The notes: generated from the letters alone by a model not told the origin. Shown: positions 7,923 through 16,814, counted from the stretch's first letter. The stretch: 64,000 bases of DNA from JACMNW01 sp963708425 (GCA_963708425.1 OY970206.1:186001-250000), one strand, 5' to 3'. Made by a program: numbers and translations.

Positions 7923-8720
7923 TCAGCCGATCCGGCCAGTGATGTAGCTTTCGGTGCGCGGGTCTTTTGGGTTGGTGAATATCTGGCCCGTCTCGCCGTA
8001 TTCAACAAGGTTGCCGAGGTGAAAAAACGCAGTTCTTTGGCTGACCCGGGCGGCTTGTTGCATCGAATGGGTGACGATGACCAAGGAAAACTGACTGCGC
8101 AGTTCGTCGATCAGTTCTTCGATTTGCGCTGTTGCGATGGGGTCGAGGGCCGAACAGGGTTCATCCATCAGCAGCACCTCGGGTGAGGTCGCGATGGCAC
8201 GAGCGATGCAGAGGCGCTGTTGCTGGCCGCCGGAAAGGCCCGTGCCGGGCGTTGTGAGACGATCTTTGACCTCGTTCCAGAGAGCGGCTTTGCGCAGGGC
8301 TGCTTCGACGATTTCGTCAAGTTCGGCCTTATTGCGAGTCAGCCCATGGATTTTGGGGCCGTAGGATACATTGTCATAGATGGATTTCGGGAACGGGTTC
8401 GGCTTTTGAAACACCATGCCGACGCGGGCGCGCAGCTGCACGGGATCGACGCGGGGGTCGTAGATATCTTCGCCGTCCATCATGATCGTGCCGGTGATTT
8501 TGCATGTCGGGATGGTGTCATTCATCCGGTTCAGGCAGCGCAGGAAGGTGGATTTACCGCAGCCTGAGGGGCCGATGAAGGCGGTTACAGTTTTATCAAG
8601 GATATCGACATCGACATCTTTGATGGCCTGCGAGGTGCCGTAGTATACTTGCACGCCGCGGGCGGTGATTTTGTTGGTTTGAGTATCCACGACCCTCTCC
8701 GCAATTCTCATATCGTTCAT
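7923..8720 (-). CDS. pstB: phosphate ABC transporter ATPase PstB
   Basis: This 265-residue ATPase has Walker A GPSGCGKST, the PstB-specific LRCLNRMNDTIP, Q-loop MVFQKPNPFPKSIYDNV, signature LSGGQQQRL and Walker B LLMDEPCSALDP. It powers phosphate import through PstC-PstA. The start at 8720 (MNDMRIAERVVD) follows AAAGGTG. The longer reading into pstA has no family match. The gene lies 22 bp downstream of pstA and 10 bp upstream of phoU. Confidence 0.96.
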   Translation of the reverse strand: MNDMRIAERVVDTQTNKITARGVQVYYGTSQAIKDVDVDILDKTVTAFIGPSGCGKSTFLRCLNRMNDTIPTCKITGTIMMDGEDIYDPRVDPVQLRARVGMVFQKPNPFPKSIYDNVSYGPKIHGLTRNKAELDEIVEAALRKAALWNEVKDRLTTPGTGLSGGQQQRLCIARAIATSPEVLLMDEPCSALDPIATAQIEELIDELRSQFSLVIVTHSMQQAARVSQRTAFFHLGNLVEYGETGQIFTNPKDPRTESYITGRIG

Positions 8721-8742
8721 TTCAGCACCTTTTCGAGTCAGT

Positions 8743-10089
8743 TTACCAGCGGCGTTCAAAACGGCGGCGCAGCAGGATCGCGGTGGCATTCATGATCAGC
8801 AGGAAGATCAGCAGCACGATGATGGCCCCCGAGGCGCGTTCGACGAAGGCCGGGTCGGACCGCTGTGTCCACTGATAGATCTGCACAGGAATGGCGGAAG
8901 CAGGGTCAAGAAAGCCTTCGGGTGGGGCACCGGGATATTCCTTGACGAAGGCGACCATGCCGATCAGCAGCAGTGGGGCGGTTTCCCCCAAGGCGCGGGC
9001 AAGCCCGATGATGGCCCCGGTCAGCACACCGGGCAAGGCAAGCGGCAAGACGTGGTGAAAGACGGTTTGCATCTGCGACGCCCCTACCCCCAAAGCCGCG
9101 TCACGAATCGAGGGTGGCACGGCCTTAAGGCTGGCGCGGGTGGCGATGATGATGGTTGGCAGGGTCATCAAGGTAAGCACCAGTGCGCCGACCAAGCTGG
9201 ATGATTGTGGGAAACCCGCGAAGTTGATGAAAATCGCGAGGCCGAGGATGCCGAAGACGATGGAGGGCACGGCGGCGAGGTTGGATATGTTCACCTCGAT
9301 CAGATCAGTCCAGCGGTTTTTGGGGGCGAATTCTTCCAGATAGATCGAGGCGGCAACGCCGATCGGCAGAGCCAGAACCAGAACAATGATCATCATGTAG
9401 GCAGAGCCAAGGATGGCGACGCCCAAGCCAGCCGCCTCGGGGCGTTGATCGGAGGCGTCGGTGCCGGTGATGAAGCCCCAGTTGAAGGCTTGAGTCAGGA
9501 CGCCTTTTTCGCGCAGGACATCGGCAAGCTGCAACTGTTCGGGCGAGACATTCGCATCATTCTGCACAGTGTCGCGGGTAACGCGACCTTTGATATAGCC
9601 ATCAATTCGGCCAGAGGCGAAGGCCGAAATATCGACTGTGGTACCGATGAGGTCTGGATTGGCCAACACGCGGTCGCGCAGGTTTGCTGCCGCTTCCTTG
9701 GAGATGAAGGCGGTGACATCCTTGTCTGAAAGACCGTCGATAGCAATGCCTTGGTCGGCGAGCATGGCGGCGAAGCCCTTGGAGATCAGCTTGCCGTAGC
9801 CGACAGTGGTTACCTTGGCCAACTGGGCGGGGTCACGGGCACCCTTTGGGTCGAGGGTCTTTTCGGTCAATTCCAGCGGGAATACGACGCTGGTCTGGCT
9901 GAACGACGAGACGCCATCGGCGAAGATGGTCCACAGGATGAAGGCAAGCATGCCGAGGCTAAAGACAATGGCACTTAGCCCATAGGCGCGAAACCGTTTT
10001 TCGGCGGCGTTGCGGCGGGCCATGCGGGCGTCTTGCACGAAGATCGAGGTTTGTGCGGCGGGCGCTGCGGCGGCGGATTGCATGGTCAT
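8743..10089 (-). CDS. pstA: phosphate ABC transporter permease PstA (long form)
   Basis: At 448 residues this permease is much longer than enteric PstA (about 300). After the first helix (residues about 34-56) a hydrophilic insert of roughly 160 residues precedes the core permease helices, which start near 'GLGVAILGSAYMMIIVLVLALPIGVAASIYL'. The insert corresponds to the DUF3333-type domain known from alphaproteobacterial PstA. The EAA motif that contacts PstB reads IRDAALGVGASQMQTVFHHVLPLALPG, split here only for length. It overlaps pstC by ATGA (10086-10089), which suggests translational coupling and equal dosage of the two permeases. Confidence 0.93.
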   Translation of the reverse strand: MTMQSAAAAPAAQTSIFVQDARMARRNAAEKRFRAYGLSAIVFSLGMLAFILWTIFADGVSSFSQTSVVFPLELTEKTLDPKGARDPAQLAKVTTVGYGKLISKGFAAMLADQGIAIDGLSDKDVTAFISKEAAANLRDRVLANPDLIGTTVDISAFASGRIDGYIKGRVTRDTVQNDANVSPEQLQLADVLREKGVLTQAFNWGFITGTDASDQRPEAAGLGVAILGSAYMMIIVLVLALPIGVAASIYLEEFAPKNRWTDLIEVNISNLAAVPSIVFGILGLAIFINFAGFPQSSSLVGALVLTLMTLPTIIIATRASLKAVPPSIRDAALGVGASQMQTVFHHVLPLALPGVLTGAIIGLARALGETAPLLLIGMVAFVKEYPGAPPEGFLDPASAIPVQIYQWTQRSDPAFVERASGAIIVLLIFLLIMNATAILLRRRFERRW

Positions 10090-11546
10090 TCGTACTGCTC
10101 CCGGTATTTGCGCACGATCATCAGGGCGACGACGTTCAGCACCAGGGTGATGACGAACAGGGTCATGCCAAGCGCGAAGGCGACCAGCGTTTCAGGCGAT
10201 GCGAAATCGGTGTCGCCAGTCAGTTGGCTGACGATTTTGACGGTCATCGTTGTCATCGCCTCAAACGGGTTGAGGCTTAGTTTGGCGGCGGCCCCTGCCC
10301 CCATTGTCACGATCATCGTCTCGCCAATCGCGCGGCTGGCGGCCATCAGGACGGCACCCATGATGCCCGGTAGGGCGGCTGGCAGGACGACTTGGCGCAC
10401 GGTTTCGGATGGGGTGGCACCAAGTGCATATGACCCGTCGCGCAGCGATTGGGGCACCGCATTGATGATGTCATCCGACAGCGACGAGATAAAGGGGATG
10501 TTGAGGATGCCGATGACCAACCCCGCCGTCATCACTGACGAGCCGCTGTCACCAAGGCCCAAAGGCTGTGCGAGGTAGTCGCGCAAGAACGGTCCGACGG
10601 TGACGAGGGCGAACAGGCCGAAGACGACAGTGGGGATGCCAGCGATCAGCTCGATCAGCGGCTTGATCCAGCCACGCGCGCGTTGGCTGGCATATTCGGA
10701 CAGGTAGATTGCGGCGAACAGACCGATGGGCACCGCGACGATCATGGCGATCAGGCTGATGTACATGGTTCCCCAGATCAGCGGGACGATGCCAAGGTCG
10801 GAGCCGCCACGAAAGTTGGGCGACCAGGTGAGGCTGAAGAAGAAATCCTGGATCGGATATTTGGTAAAGAAGTCGATGGTTTCCGACAGCATGGAATAGA
10901 CGATGCCAACAGTCGTCAGGATGGCGATCGAAGAGGCGACGATGAGCAGGCCTTGCACCACCAGTTCAACGCGGTTGCGGGCGCGGAAATCTTTTTGAGT
11001 TACCTTTACTGCGAAGGCAAATCCGGCAAGGGCGACGGCGATTGTCATCAACGCGCGCAGGGTGGCACCGGACGCGGTCAGGCCGCGGTAGGCTTGGGCG
11101 GCGACAAGCACTTCGGGCGAGACATCGTCACCCAGTGCCACGCCGACTGATGCCAGTTTGGCGCGGACGTCGGACGAGCCTGTGCTTAGGTCAATCGCCT
11201 GTTGGCCAGTCATGGCACCAGTTTCTACGGCTATATCAAGGCCACCTGCCACCCGGCGGACGTCGGACATCAGCAGATCCAGCGTGCTGCCATCGGCGAC
11301 TTTGTCGGGCGGGAAATAGGCCGAGATGCGCTGTTCAACCACCATGGGCTGGATGATCAGCCATGCCAGCAAAATCAAAAACGCGGGCAATGCGACCATG
11401 ATCGCGCCGTGCCAGCCATAGTAGTTGGGGAGGGAATGCAGGTTACGCTGGTTGCCCTGAACCGAGGCCAGTGCGCGGCCTTTACAGATGACGAAGGCGG
11501 CACCGGATAGAACAACTAGCACCGCAAGCAGCAGAAGAACCGACAT
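10086..11546 (-). CDS. pstC: phosphate ABC transporter permease PstC (long form)
   Basis: This 486-residue inner-membrane permease has a long N-terminal region with its own helices and a hydrophilic loop, then the PstC core beginning near LTWSPNFRGGSDLGIVPLIWG. The EAA loop is LRDGSYALGATPSETVRQVV. Enteric PstC is about 320 residues, so the N-terminal extension is an alphaproteobacterial feature. Together with PstA it forms the phosphate channel. The start ATG at 11546 follows the pstS-pstC hairpin by about 40 bp. It overlaps pstA by 4 bp. Confidence 0.93.
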   Translation of the reverse strand: MSVLLLLAVLVVLSGAAFVICKGRALASVQGNQRNLHSLPNYYGWHGAIMVALPAFLILLAWLIIQPMVVEQRISAYFPPDKVADGSTLDLLMSDVRRVAGGLDIAVETGAMTGQQAIDLSTGSSDVRAKLASVGVALGDDVSPEVLVAAQAYRGLTASGATLRALMTIAVALAGFAFAVKVTQKDFRARNRVELVVQGLLIVASSIAILTTVGIVYSMLSETIDFFTKYPIQDFFFSLTWSPNFRGGSDLGIVPLIWGTMYISLIAMIVAVPIGLFAAIYLSEYASQRARGWIKPLIELIAGIPTVVFGLFALVTVGPFLRDYLAQPLGLGDSGSSVMTAGLVIGILNIPFISSLSDDIINAVPQSLRDGSYALGATPSETVRQVVLPAALPGIMGAVLMAASRAIGETMIVTMGAGAAAKLSLNPFEAMTTMTVKIVSQLTGDTDFASPETLVAFALGMTLFVITLVLNVVALMIVRKYREQYE

Positions 11547-11583
11547 CCGTTATCCCGTCCTTAATCAATGGCGTCAGAGGTTG

Positions 11584-11607
11584 GGGCGGCGCTGATCAGC
11601 ACCGCCC
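11584..11607 (-). terminator. intercistronic hairpin between pstS and pstC
   Basis: A near-perfect 24-bp palindrome (GGGCGG...GCTGATCAGC...CCGCCC) lies between the pstS stop and the pstC start. No T-tract follows. Such structures commonly stabilise the upstream message or lower readthrough, so that the binding protein is made in excess over the permease. That role is inferred here. Confidence 0.6.
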
Positions 11608-11618
11608 TGCAGGTTCGC

Positions 11619-12674
11619 TTATTCCAGCGGGCCCATTGGCGTTTCTTCAGCGATGGCAGCTTGGGTTGTGGCCAATTCTGGATCGGACACAAGGCCGTAG
11701 GCGGCAAGCGGGCCGTCTGGGCCAGCAATGTCATCGGACATGAAGAATTCTACGTATTCCTTCAGGCCAGGGATCACGCCGATGTGGGCTTTCTTGACGT
11801 AGAAGTAGAGCGGACGCGAGACAGGGTAGTCACCGCTGGAGATGGTTTCGACAGATGGCACCACGCCGTCCATAGTGGCGACGCGCAGCTTGTCGGTGTT
11901 GTTCTGGTAGAAGGACAGGCCGAACACGCCGATGGCGTTCTTGTCGGCGTCGATGCGGGCCAACGTTTCTGTGTAGTCGCCGTCAATGTCGACAGACTTG
12001 CCGTCCGTACGCAGTTCCATACAAGCCTTGTCGGCGTTGGCTTTCTTTTCCTTGTCGTCAGCACCTTCGGCAACAGCCAGGAAGAGATCATGTGCGCCGA
12101 CGGCCTTGCAGCCTTCAATGATCACTTTGGTGTCAAACACTTCGCGGGTGCCGTGCTTGGTGCCGGGGACGAAGGCGATGATGTCCTGGGCAGGGAATGC
12201 GGGGTTCACGTCGGCCCAAGTGGCGCTGGCGTTTGGTGCAAGGGCGCCGTCTTTGACAACCTGCGCAGCCAGGGCACTATAGATATCCGCTGGGGTGAAA
12301 GAAAATTCCGGACCATCGATGGCAGATGCAAACACGATGCCATCATAGCCGATGCGAACTTCCATAAGCTCGCCCACGCCATTGGCGGCGCACAGATCAA
12401 GGTCGGATTGGGAAATGCGCGATGACGAGTTGGCGATATCGACAGTATTTTCACCGACGCCTTCACACATCTTTTTGCGCCCTGCGCCCGAACCACCGCC
12501 TTCGATAACGGGGGTTGGGAAATCGAAGTTTTCGCCGAACGCCTCAGCCACGATGGTGGCGTAAGGAAGCACGGTTGACGACCCGGTTACCTGAACCTGA
12601 TCACGGGCGGCGGCAACGCCGACAGACATGGCCGTCAAGGCAAGCGCCGATATGGAAAGCTTCACATAGGACAT
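11619..12674 (-). CDS. pstS: phosphate-binding periplasmic protein PstS
   Basis: This 351-residue protein has a signal peptide (MSYVKLSISALALTAMSVGVAAA). The phosphate-binding loops are VTGSSTVLPYA near the mature N-terminus and EGGGSGAGRKK. The later GTREVF contributes further ligands. It captures phosphate in the periplasm for PstCAB. The start at 12674 follows CAGGAG, and seven upstream residues readable in frame are not needed. It is the first gene of pstSCAB-phoU-phoB, and a Pho box lies about 75-100 bp upstream. Confidence 0.95.
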   Translation of the reverse strand: MSYVKLSISALALTAMSVGVAAARDQVQVTGSSTVLPYATIVAEAFGENFDFPTPVIEGGGSGAGRKKMCEGVGENTVDIANSSSRISQSDLDLCAANGVGELMEVRIGYDGIVFASAIDGPEFSFTPADIYSALAAQVVKDGALAPNASATWADVNPAFPAQDIIAFVPGTKHGTREVFDTKVIIEGCKAVGAHDLFLAVAEGADDKEKKANADKACMELRTDGKSVDIDGDYTETLARIDADKNAIGVFGLSFYQNNTDKLRVATMDGVVPSVETISSGDYPVSRPLYFYVKKAHIGVIPGLKEYVEFFMSDDIAGPDGPLAAYGLVSDPELATTQAAIAEETPMGPLE

Positions 12675-12747
12675 AGGCAGCTCCTGAAAAAACATGGACG
12701 CGACGATGCGTTCCTTGCGTTCGTCTAGGCATTGGCTTTCACTGTTT

Positions 12748-12776
12748 TGCGACAGTTATGTAACGAGTTTATGACA
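12748..12776 (-). promoter_or_regulatory. three-unit Pho box upstream of pstS
   Basis: On the minus strand three related heptamers occur at exact 11-bp spacing: TGTCATA, CGTTACA and TGTCGCA. This matches the direct-repeat architecture of PhoB sites (CTGTCAT-like units with 4-bp AT-rich spacers). A closely similar pair precedes phoX at 59194-59213. The position between phoR and pstS fits autoregulation of the pst operon. Confidence 0.75.
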
Positions 12777-12799
12777 AACACTGTTCCAGCGGCGCGGCG

Positions 12800-13840
12800 T
12801 CAGGTTTCTGGCAGTATCACGGTGAAAACGCTGCCTTTTCCCAGCTCGCTTTCGATGCGGAAACGGCCGCGGTGGCGGTTGACAATGTGTTTCACGATGG
12901 CCAGACCCAAGCCGGTACCGCCTTTTTCGCGGCTTCGGTGGCTGTCAACGCGGTAGAATCGCTCTGTCAGGCGGGTTAGATGGACGGCATCTATGCCTTC
13001 GCCCTGATCGGTTACCTCGACCTTCACTGCCGCTGCGCGCAGGCTTGGATCGCGGGGGTCGCGGGTGATGGTGATGGTGACCAGCTTACCCGCAGCGCCG
13101 TACTTGATCGCGTTTTCGATCAGGTTGTGGAAAACTTGGGTCAGCTGATCAGGGTCTGCCGGCAGTTTGATCGGGCCGGGCAAACCCATGATGCGCAAAG
13201 TTACGCCGGCCCGATCGGCCTCAGGTTTCAGGGTTGTAACAACCATGTTGACGAGCGCTACCACATCGACCTGTTCGGTTGGGCGCACGCGTTCATCAGC
13301 CTCAACCCGGCTTAAGTGCAATAGGTCGCGCACGAGGCGATTCATGCGACCTGCCTCACGTTCCATGATACCCAAAAAGCGTTCACGCGCGGCGGGATCT
13401 TCCCTTGCGGCCCCCCGTAAAGTCTCGATAAAACCGAGCAATGCCGTGAGCGGCGTGCGCAATTCATGGCTGACATTCGCCACAAAATCCCTGCGTATCT
13501 GGCCCATCTGTTCGACGTCTGTTATGTCTTCGAACACGCAAAGTGCGCCTTGTTGGTTTTCGCCGAATACCGGGGAGATTTGCACCCGGTAGGTAATCTC
13601 GCGTGACGGACCAGTAATGACATGGCGCGCCTGCCCCGGTTGGCGGTGGCGCAAAGTGCCTTCGATCGCGTCAAGCAACCCCGGTTGCCGCAACGTCAGT
13701 ATGTAATGGCGACCTTGGATGCCGGATCCGAAAAGGTTTGTCGCCAGTTCATTGGCCGCAACGATGCGGTCACTTTTGTCAATCAGCAACGCGGGCCATG
13801 GCATGCCTTCGAGAACGGACATAACAAGTTGGCTTTCCAT
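12800..13840 (-). CDS. phoR: phosphate regulon sensor kinase PhoR, no membrane segment
   Basis: This 346-residue histidine kinase has an N-terminal PAS domain (residues about 5-105), a HisKA domain with NVSHELRTPL (phospho-acceptor His125) and a HATPase with N-box NLIENAIKYG and G-box KGGTGLGLAIVK. It phosphorylates PhoB when Pst signals low phosphate. Enteric PhoR has two N-terminal membrane helices and is about 430 residues. None is visible here and the first residues are MESQLVMSVLEGMPWPALLI, already inside the PAS fold. The start follows AAAGGGA at good spacing. An upstream membrane exon is unlikely because the preceding 200 bp is non-coding. It lies upstream of the pst Pho box on the same strand. 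Confidence 0.9.
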   Translation of the reverse strand: MESQLVMSVLEGMPWPALLIDKSDRIVAANELATNLFGSGIQGRHYILTLRQPGLLDAIEGTLRHRQPGQARHVITGPSREITYRVQISPVFGENQQGALCVFEDITDVEQMGQIRRDFVANVSHELRTPLTALLGFIETLRGAAREDPAARERFLGIMEREAGRMNRLVRDLLHLSRVEADERVRPTEQVDVVALVNMVVTTLKPEADRAGVTLRIMGLPGPIKLPADPDQLTQVFHNLIENAIKYGAAGKLVTITITRDPRDPSLRAAAVKVEVTDQGEGIDAVHLTRLTERFYRVDSHRSREKGGTGLGLAIVKHIVNRHRGRFRIESELGKGSVFTVILPET

Positions 13841-14051
13841 AACAATCCCTTTGATAACCTATCGGTCGATGTAGCGCCGCAGTGTCGGTCTGGCGAGTCC
13901 AGTTGGCACGAACGATACCTTAAGTGGTATGCAAAATTACCGCACAACTTATAGGCGTTTAATCAGAGACAGCCCTGCCATTTCCATGCCTTAATTGAAG
14001 TTTAAGACCTGACTGTTAAGGGGAGAGGGCGCTGAGAAAAGATGGGGAAAT

Positions 14052-14486
14052 ATGGCACAAGACGGCTCATTTAGAACATACGCAACAGCGAATCGCGCTT
14101 CAGCGACCCTAGTGTCTGAGGTTTACCTTGTTATTGAGGTGCCGAAGACTGTTGGATTCGTTAACGAACTGCCTTTGCATGTCACTGCGGTTCCGATTCA
14201 ATTCGCAGCGTTGGAGCAAAAGCTGGTCTCTAGCGTGGCACCAAGCAAGGTTGTCGTACCATTGTTGACGCGTGGGTTTGACGCAGCTGATGTGGTCGAG
14301 CAACTTGGTGTTTGCGGCTATAAAGGTGCGGTCTGGGTTCTGGCCCCCAAGTTGCCTAACCGGCGCATGGTGGAACGGGAGCTGCGGTCTATGGTGTCGG
14401 GCATAACGGTTGAGATCATCGAACTGGACGAGATCGGACCCGTTTTCGCGCAACCGAGCGTCCACCATATGATCCGCCCGCATTAA
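14052..14486 (+). CDS. hypothetical protein, Rossmann/receiver-like
   Basis: I do not recognise a named family for this 144-residue protein. It has no signal peptide or membrane helix. The pattern KVVVPLLTRGFDAADVVEQL, then YKGAVWVLAPKLPNRRMVERELRSM, then ITVEIIEL looks like alternating strands and helices of a receiver-like or Rossmann fold. It lacks an obvious phospho-acceptor Asp, so it may be a degenerate regulator domain. The start has GGGGA upstream. It is divergent from phoR and convergent with the carbonic anhydrase-like gene. I infer it is a real gene from its Shine-Dalgarno and codon pattern, not from homology. Confidence 0.6.
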   Translation: MAQDGSFRTYATANRASATLVSEVYLVIEVPKTVGFVNELPLHVTAVPIQFAALEQKLVSSVAPSKVVVPLLTRGFDAADVVEQLGVCGYKGAVWVLAPKLPNRRMVERELRSMVSGITVEIIELDEIGPVFAQPSVHHMIRPH

Positions 14487-14511
14487 GCGCGGCAGATGAC
14501 GGTGGGCCGGG

Positions 14512-15033
14512 CTAGCTGCCGATGTGCAGGCCGGCCCTAAAGCGGCGCATGTTGGCCTGATAGCCAGCGGCCGATTGCAGCAATCGCGCGCGGGCATCGG
14601 CGTCCAGTGTGCGAATGACACGGCCTGGTGCGCCCATGACGAGGCTGCCGTCGGGGATATCTTTGCCTTCGGTGATCAGGGCCCCTGCCCCGATCAGGCA
14701 ACCTGCGCCGATCTTGACCCCATTTAGAACGGTGGCCCCCATGCCAATCAGCGTGCCGTCCCCAATGGTGCAACCGTGCAGCATGGCTTTGTGGCCGATG
14801 GTGCAATTTTCGCCGATAGTCAGCGGGTAGCCCATATCGGTGTGCAGCACGCAGTTTTCTTGGACATTGGAGCCAGCGCCGACAGTGATGCGTTCGTTAT
14901 CACCGCGTAGGGTCGCGCCAAACCAGACCGAGGCACCCAATGACAGCGTGACCTTGCCGATCAGGTTGGCGTCGGGGGCAACCCAGGTGTCTGGATGGAT
15001 GTCGGGGGTGATCCCATCGAGAGTGTAGATCAT
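14512..15033 (-). CDS. gamma-carbonic anhydrase-like protein
   Basis: This 173-residue protein is a left-handed beta-helix of hexapeptide repeats (for example IGKVTLSLGASVWFGA and IGAGCLIGAGALI). It retains three histidines at the metal-site positions of gamma-class carbonic anhydrases: His64 in VLHTD, His81 in IGHKA and His86 in LHGC. The 5-residue spacing of the last two matches the family. Bacterial homologues (YrdA/PaaY/CaiE type) include active carbonic anhydrases and proteins of unknown activity. It overlaps gmk by ATGA (15030-15033), so it is co-transcribed downstream of yicC-gmk. Confidence 0.87.
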   Translation of the reverse strand: MIYTLDGITPDIHPDTWVAPDANLIGKVTLSLGASVWFGATLRGDNERITVGAGSNVQENCVLHTDMGYPLTIGENCTIGHKAMLHGCTIGDGTLIGMGATVLNGVKIGAGCLIGAGALITEGKDIPDGSLVMGAPGRVIRTLDADARARLLQSAAGYQANMRRFRAGLHIGS

Positions 15034-15665
15034 CGCGATTCAAACTCGGCATTAAGGGAACGAACAAAATCGGTCAGTGCGGGCTGGCGGTCGCGGCGGA
15101 GGCGTTCGGCTTGCAGGATGGTGACGAGATCGGCGAAGGTGGCGTCAAGATCGCGGTTGACCAGAACATAATCATACTCGGCCCAATGGCTAATTTCAGC
15201 GCGGCTTTTGGCCATGCGGTCGGCGATGACATCGGCGTTGTCTTGACCGCGATTGCGCAAGCGCTGTTCCAGCTCGGCAATGGAGGGGGGCAGCACGAAC
15301 ACCGAAACCGTATCCCGGCCCAGGGCAGAGTTGCGAATTTGCTGGCCGCCCTGCCAATCTATATCGAAGAGCGTGTCGCGACCGTCGCGCAACGCCGCTT
15401 CGACCGGGGCTTTGGGCGATCCGTAGAGATTGCCGAACACCTCGGCATGTTCCAGCATTTCACCTGCGGCCACCATGGCCTCGAAATCGGCGCGGGCGCG
15501 AAAATCATACTCGCGGCCCTGAACTTCGCCGGGGCGTGGCGGGCGCGTGGTGGCGGATACCGAAAAGCGGATTGTGGGATCCCACTCCATCAGCAGTTTG
15601 GCGAGCGTGGTTTTGCCAGCGCCGGACGGTGACGAGAGGATAAGAAGAAGGCCGCGTCTTGCCAC
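15030..15665 (-). CDS. gmk: guanylate kinase
   Basis: This 211-residue cytoplasmic enzyme converts GMP to GDP with ATP. The P-loop is SSPSGAGKTTL near residues 11-21. GMP-binding residues occur in SVSATTRPPRPGEVQGREYDF, read as two adjacent motifs, and in LFDIDWQGGQQI. The lid and RNRG motif near residue 137 are present. Length is typical. It sits 4 bp after yicC and overlaps the carbonic anhydrase-like gene. The yicC-gmk pair is conserved across many bacteria. Confidence 0.95.
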   Translation of the reverse strand: MARRGLLLILSSPSGAGKTTLAKLLMEWDPTIRFSVSATTRPPRPGEVQGREYDFRARADFEAMVAAGEMLEHAEVFGNLYGSPKAPVEAALRDGRDTLFDIDWQGGQQIRNSALGRDTVSVFVLPPSIAELEQRLRNRGQDNADVIADRMAKSRAEISHWAEYDYVLVNRDLDATFADLVTILQAERLRRDRQPALTDFVRSLNAEFESR

Positions 15666-15669
15666 GGGT

Positions 15670-16566
15670 CTATTCCACGTTTTGAACCTGTTCGCGCATC
15701 TGATCTATCACTGTCTTCAGGTCAAGCCCGATGCGGGTCAGGGCCAATGATTGCGCCTTGGAGCACAGGGTATTCGCTTCGCGCATGAATTCCTGCATCA
15801 GGAAGTCGAACTTGCGGCCAACTTGACTGGGGTCGCGCATCAGCGCTTGGCCTGCGGCGACGTGGGCGGACAGCCGATCCAGTTCTTCGGTGACATCGGT
15901 TTTGACGGCGATGAGGGCGAGTTCTTGGGCGAGGCGAGTTTCGTCGACACTTTCGGCATTGGCCAGAACACGGGCCAGCGCTTCGCGCAGGGTGGCGCTG
16001 GCAGTGGCGTTGCGCGTTGCAGCCTCGGTCGCGGCATCGGCGGTTAGGGACGCGATCAGGGTTAGTTGCACTTGAATCACTTGGGCCAAGGCGGCCCCTT
16101 CAGCGGCGCGCATGGCTTGAAAATCGATCAGGAGGGCGGGCAGGTCGGCCAGCAAAGCGGCGCGCAGGGCGGTGGTGTCATCTTGGAGCGCGGACTGGTC
16201 AAGCACACCACGCATCAGCAGAACGTCAGCATGGCTGGCTTGGTTTAAGGTGACACCGGCGTTGAGGGCGGATTGTTCAACTTCGGCAATCGCGACAAGC
16301 ATTTGCGCCAGGACGGCGTGGTTGACGCGCAGGCCATCGGTGGCTTCGGCGCTGTCTTTGCTGACCTTCAGCGTCAGCGAGACGTTGCCGCGTTGAAGCG
16401 CGCGGCCCAGTTCGGCGCGCAAGGCCAACTCTAGCCCGTCGATCCAGTCGGGCACGCGAAGGCGCAGATCCAAGCCCTTGCCGTTGACCGACCGGATATC
16501 CCACGCCCAGACGTAGCCAAGCCCCTGCCCTTTGCGCGACGCAAAGCCCGTCATCGATACTGTCAT
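15670..16566 (-). CDS. YicC family endoribonuclease-like protein
   Basis: This 298-residue protein begins MTVSMTGFASRKGQG, the family hallmark, and continues with WDIRSVNGKGLDLRLRVPDW. The C-terminus has KFDFLMQEFMREANTLCSKA, the conserved DUF1732 segment. E. coli YicC has been described as an endoribonuclease that acts on the small RNA RyhB. Whether that activity is shared here is inference. It heads the yicC-gmk-carbonic anhydrase unit and is divergent from the PAS_5 gene across about 250 bp. Confidence 0.9.
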   Translation of the reverse strand: MTVSMTGFASRKGQGLGYVWAWDIRSVNGKGLDLRLRVPDWIDGLELALRAELGRALQRGNVSLTLKVSKDSAEATDGLRVNHAVLAQMLVAIAEVEQSALNAGVTLNQASHADVLLMRGVLDQSALQDDTTALRAALLADLPALLIDFQAMRAAEGAALAQVIQVQLTLIASLTADAATEAATRNATASATLREALARVLANAESVDETRLAQELALIAVKTDVTEELDRLSAHVAAGQALMRDPSQVGRKFDFLMQEFMREANTLCSKAQSLALTRIGLDLKTVIDQMREQVQNVE

Positions 16567-16814
16567 CGCCCCATTCCCCCGACACCGACGCTGCCGTTTA
16601 CCATTTATTCAGATTGGCCGCCCGAATCTGCGGCGTTGGTGTATCTTTGCTGGTGTGTAGTGTGTCTGCTGTCTTAGTAACCCATTGGTTGAACGCATGT
16701 ATTTGTGCGCGGCAATTGTTGGGTCTGAACGTGAGATAGCAGCTGGTGATGGTAACGACAACTCGGGACGCAGCGGTTTGCGCCCGGGGGGTCATCGTAA
16801 AGAGGGTATTGTAG

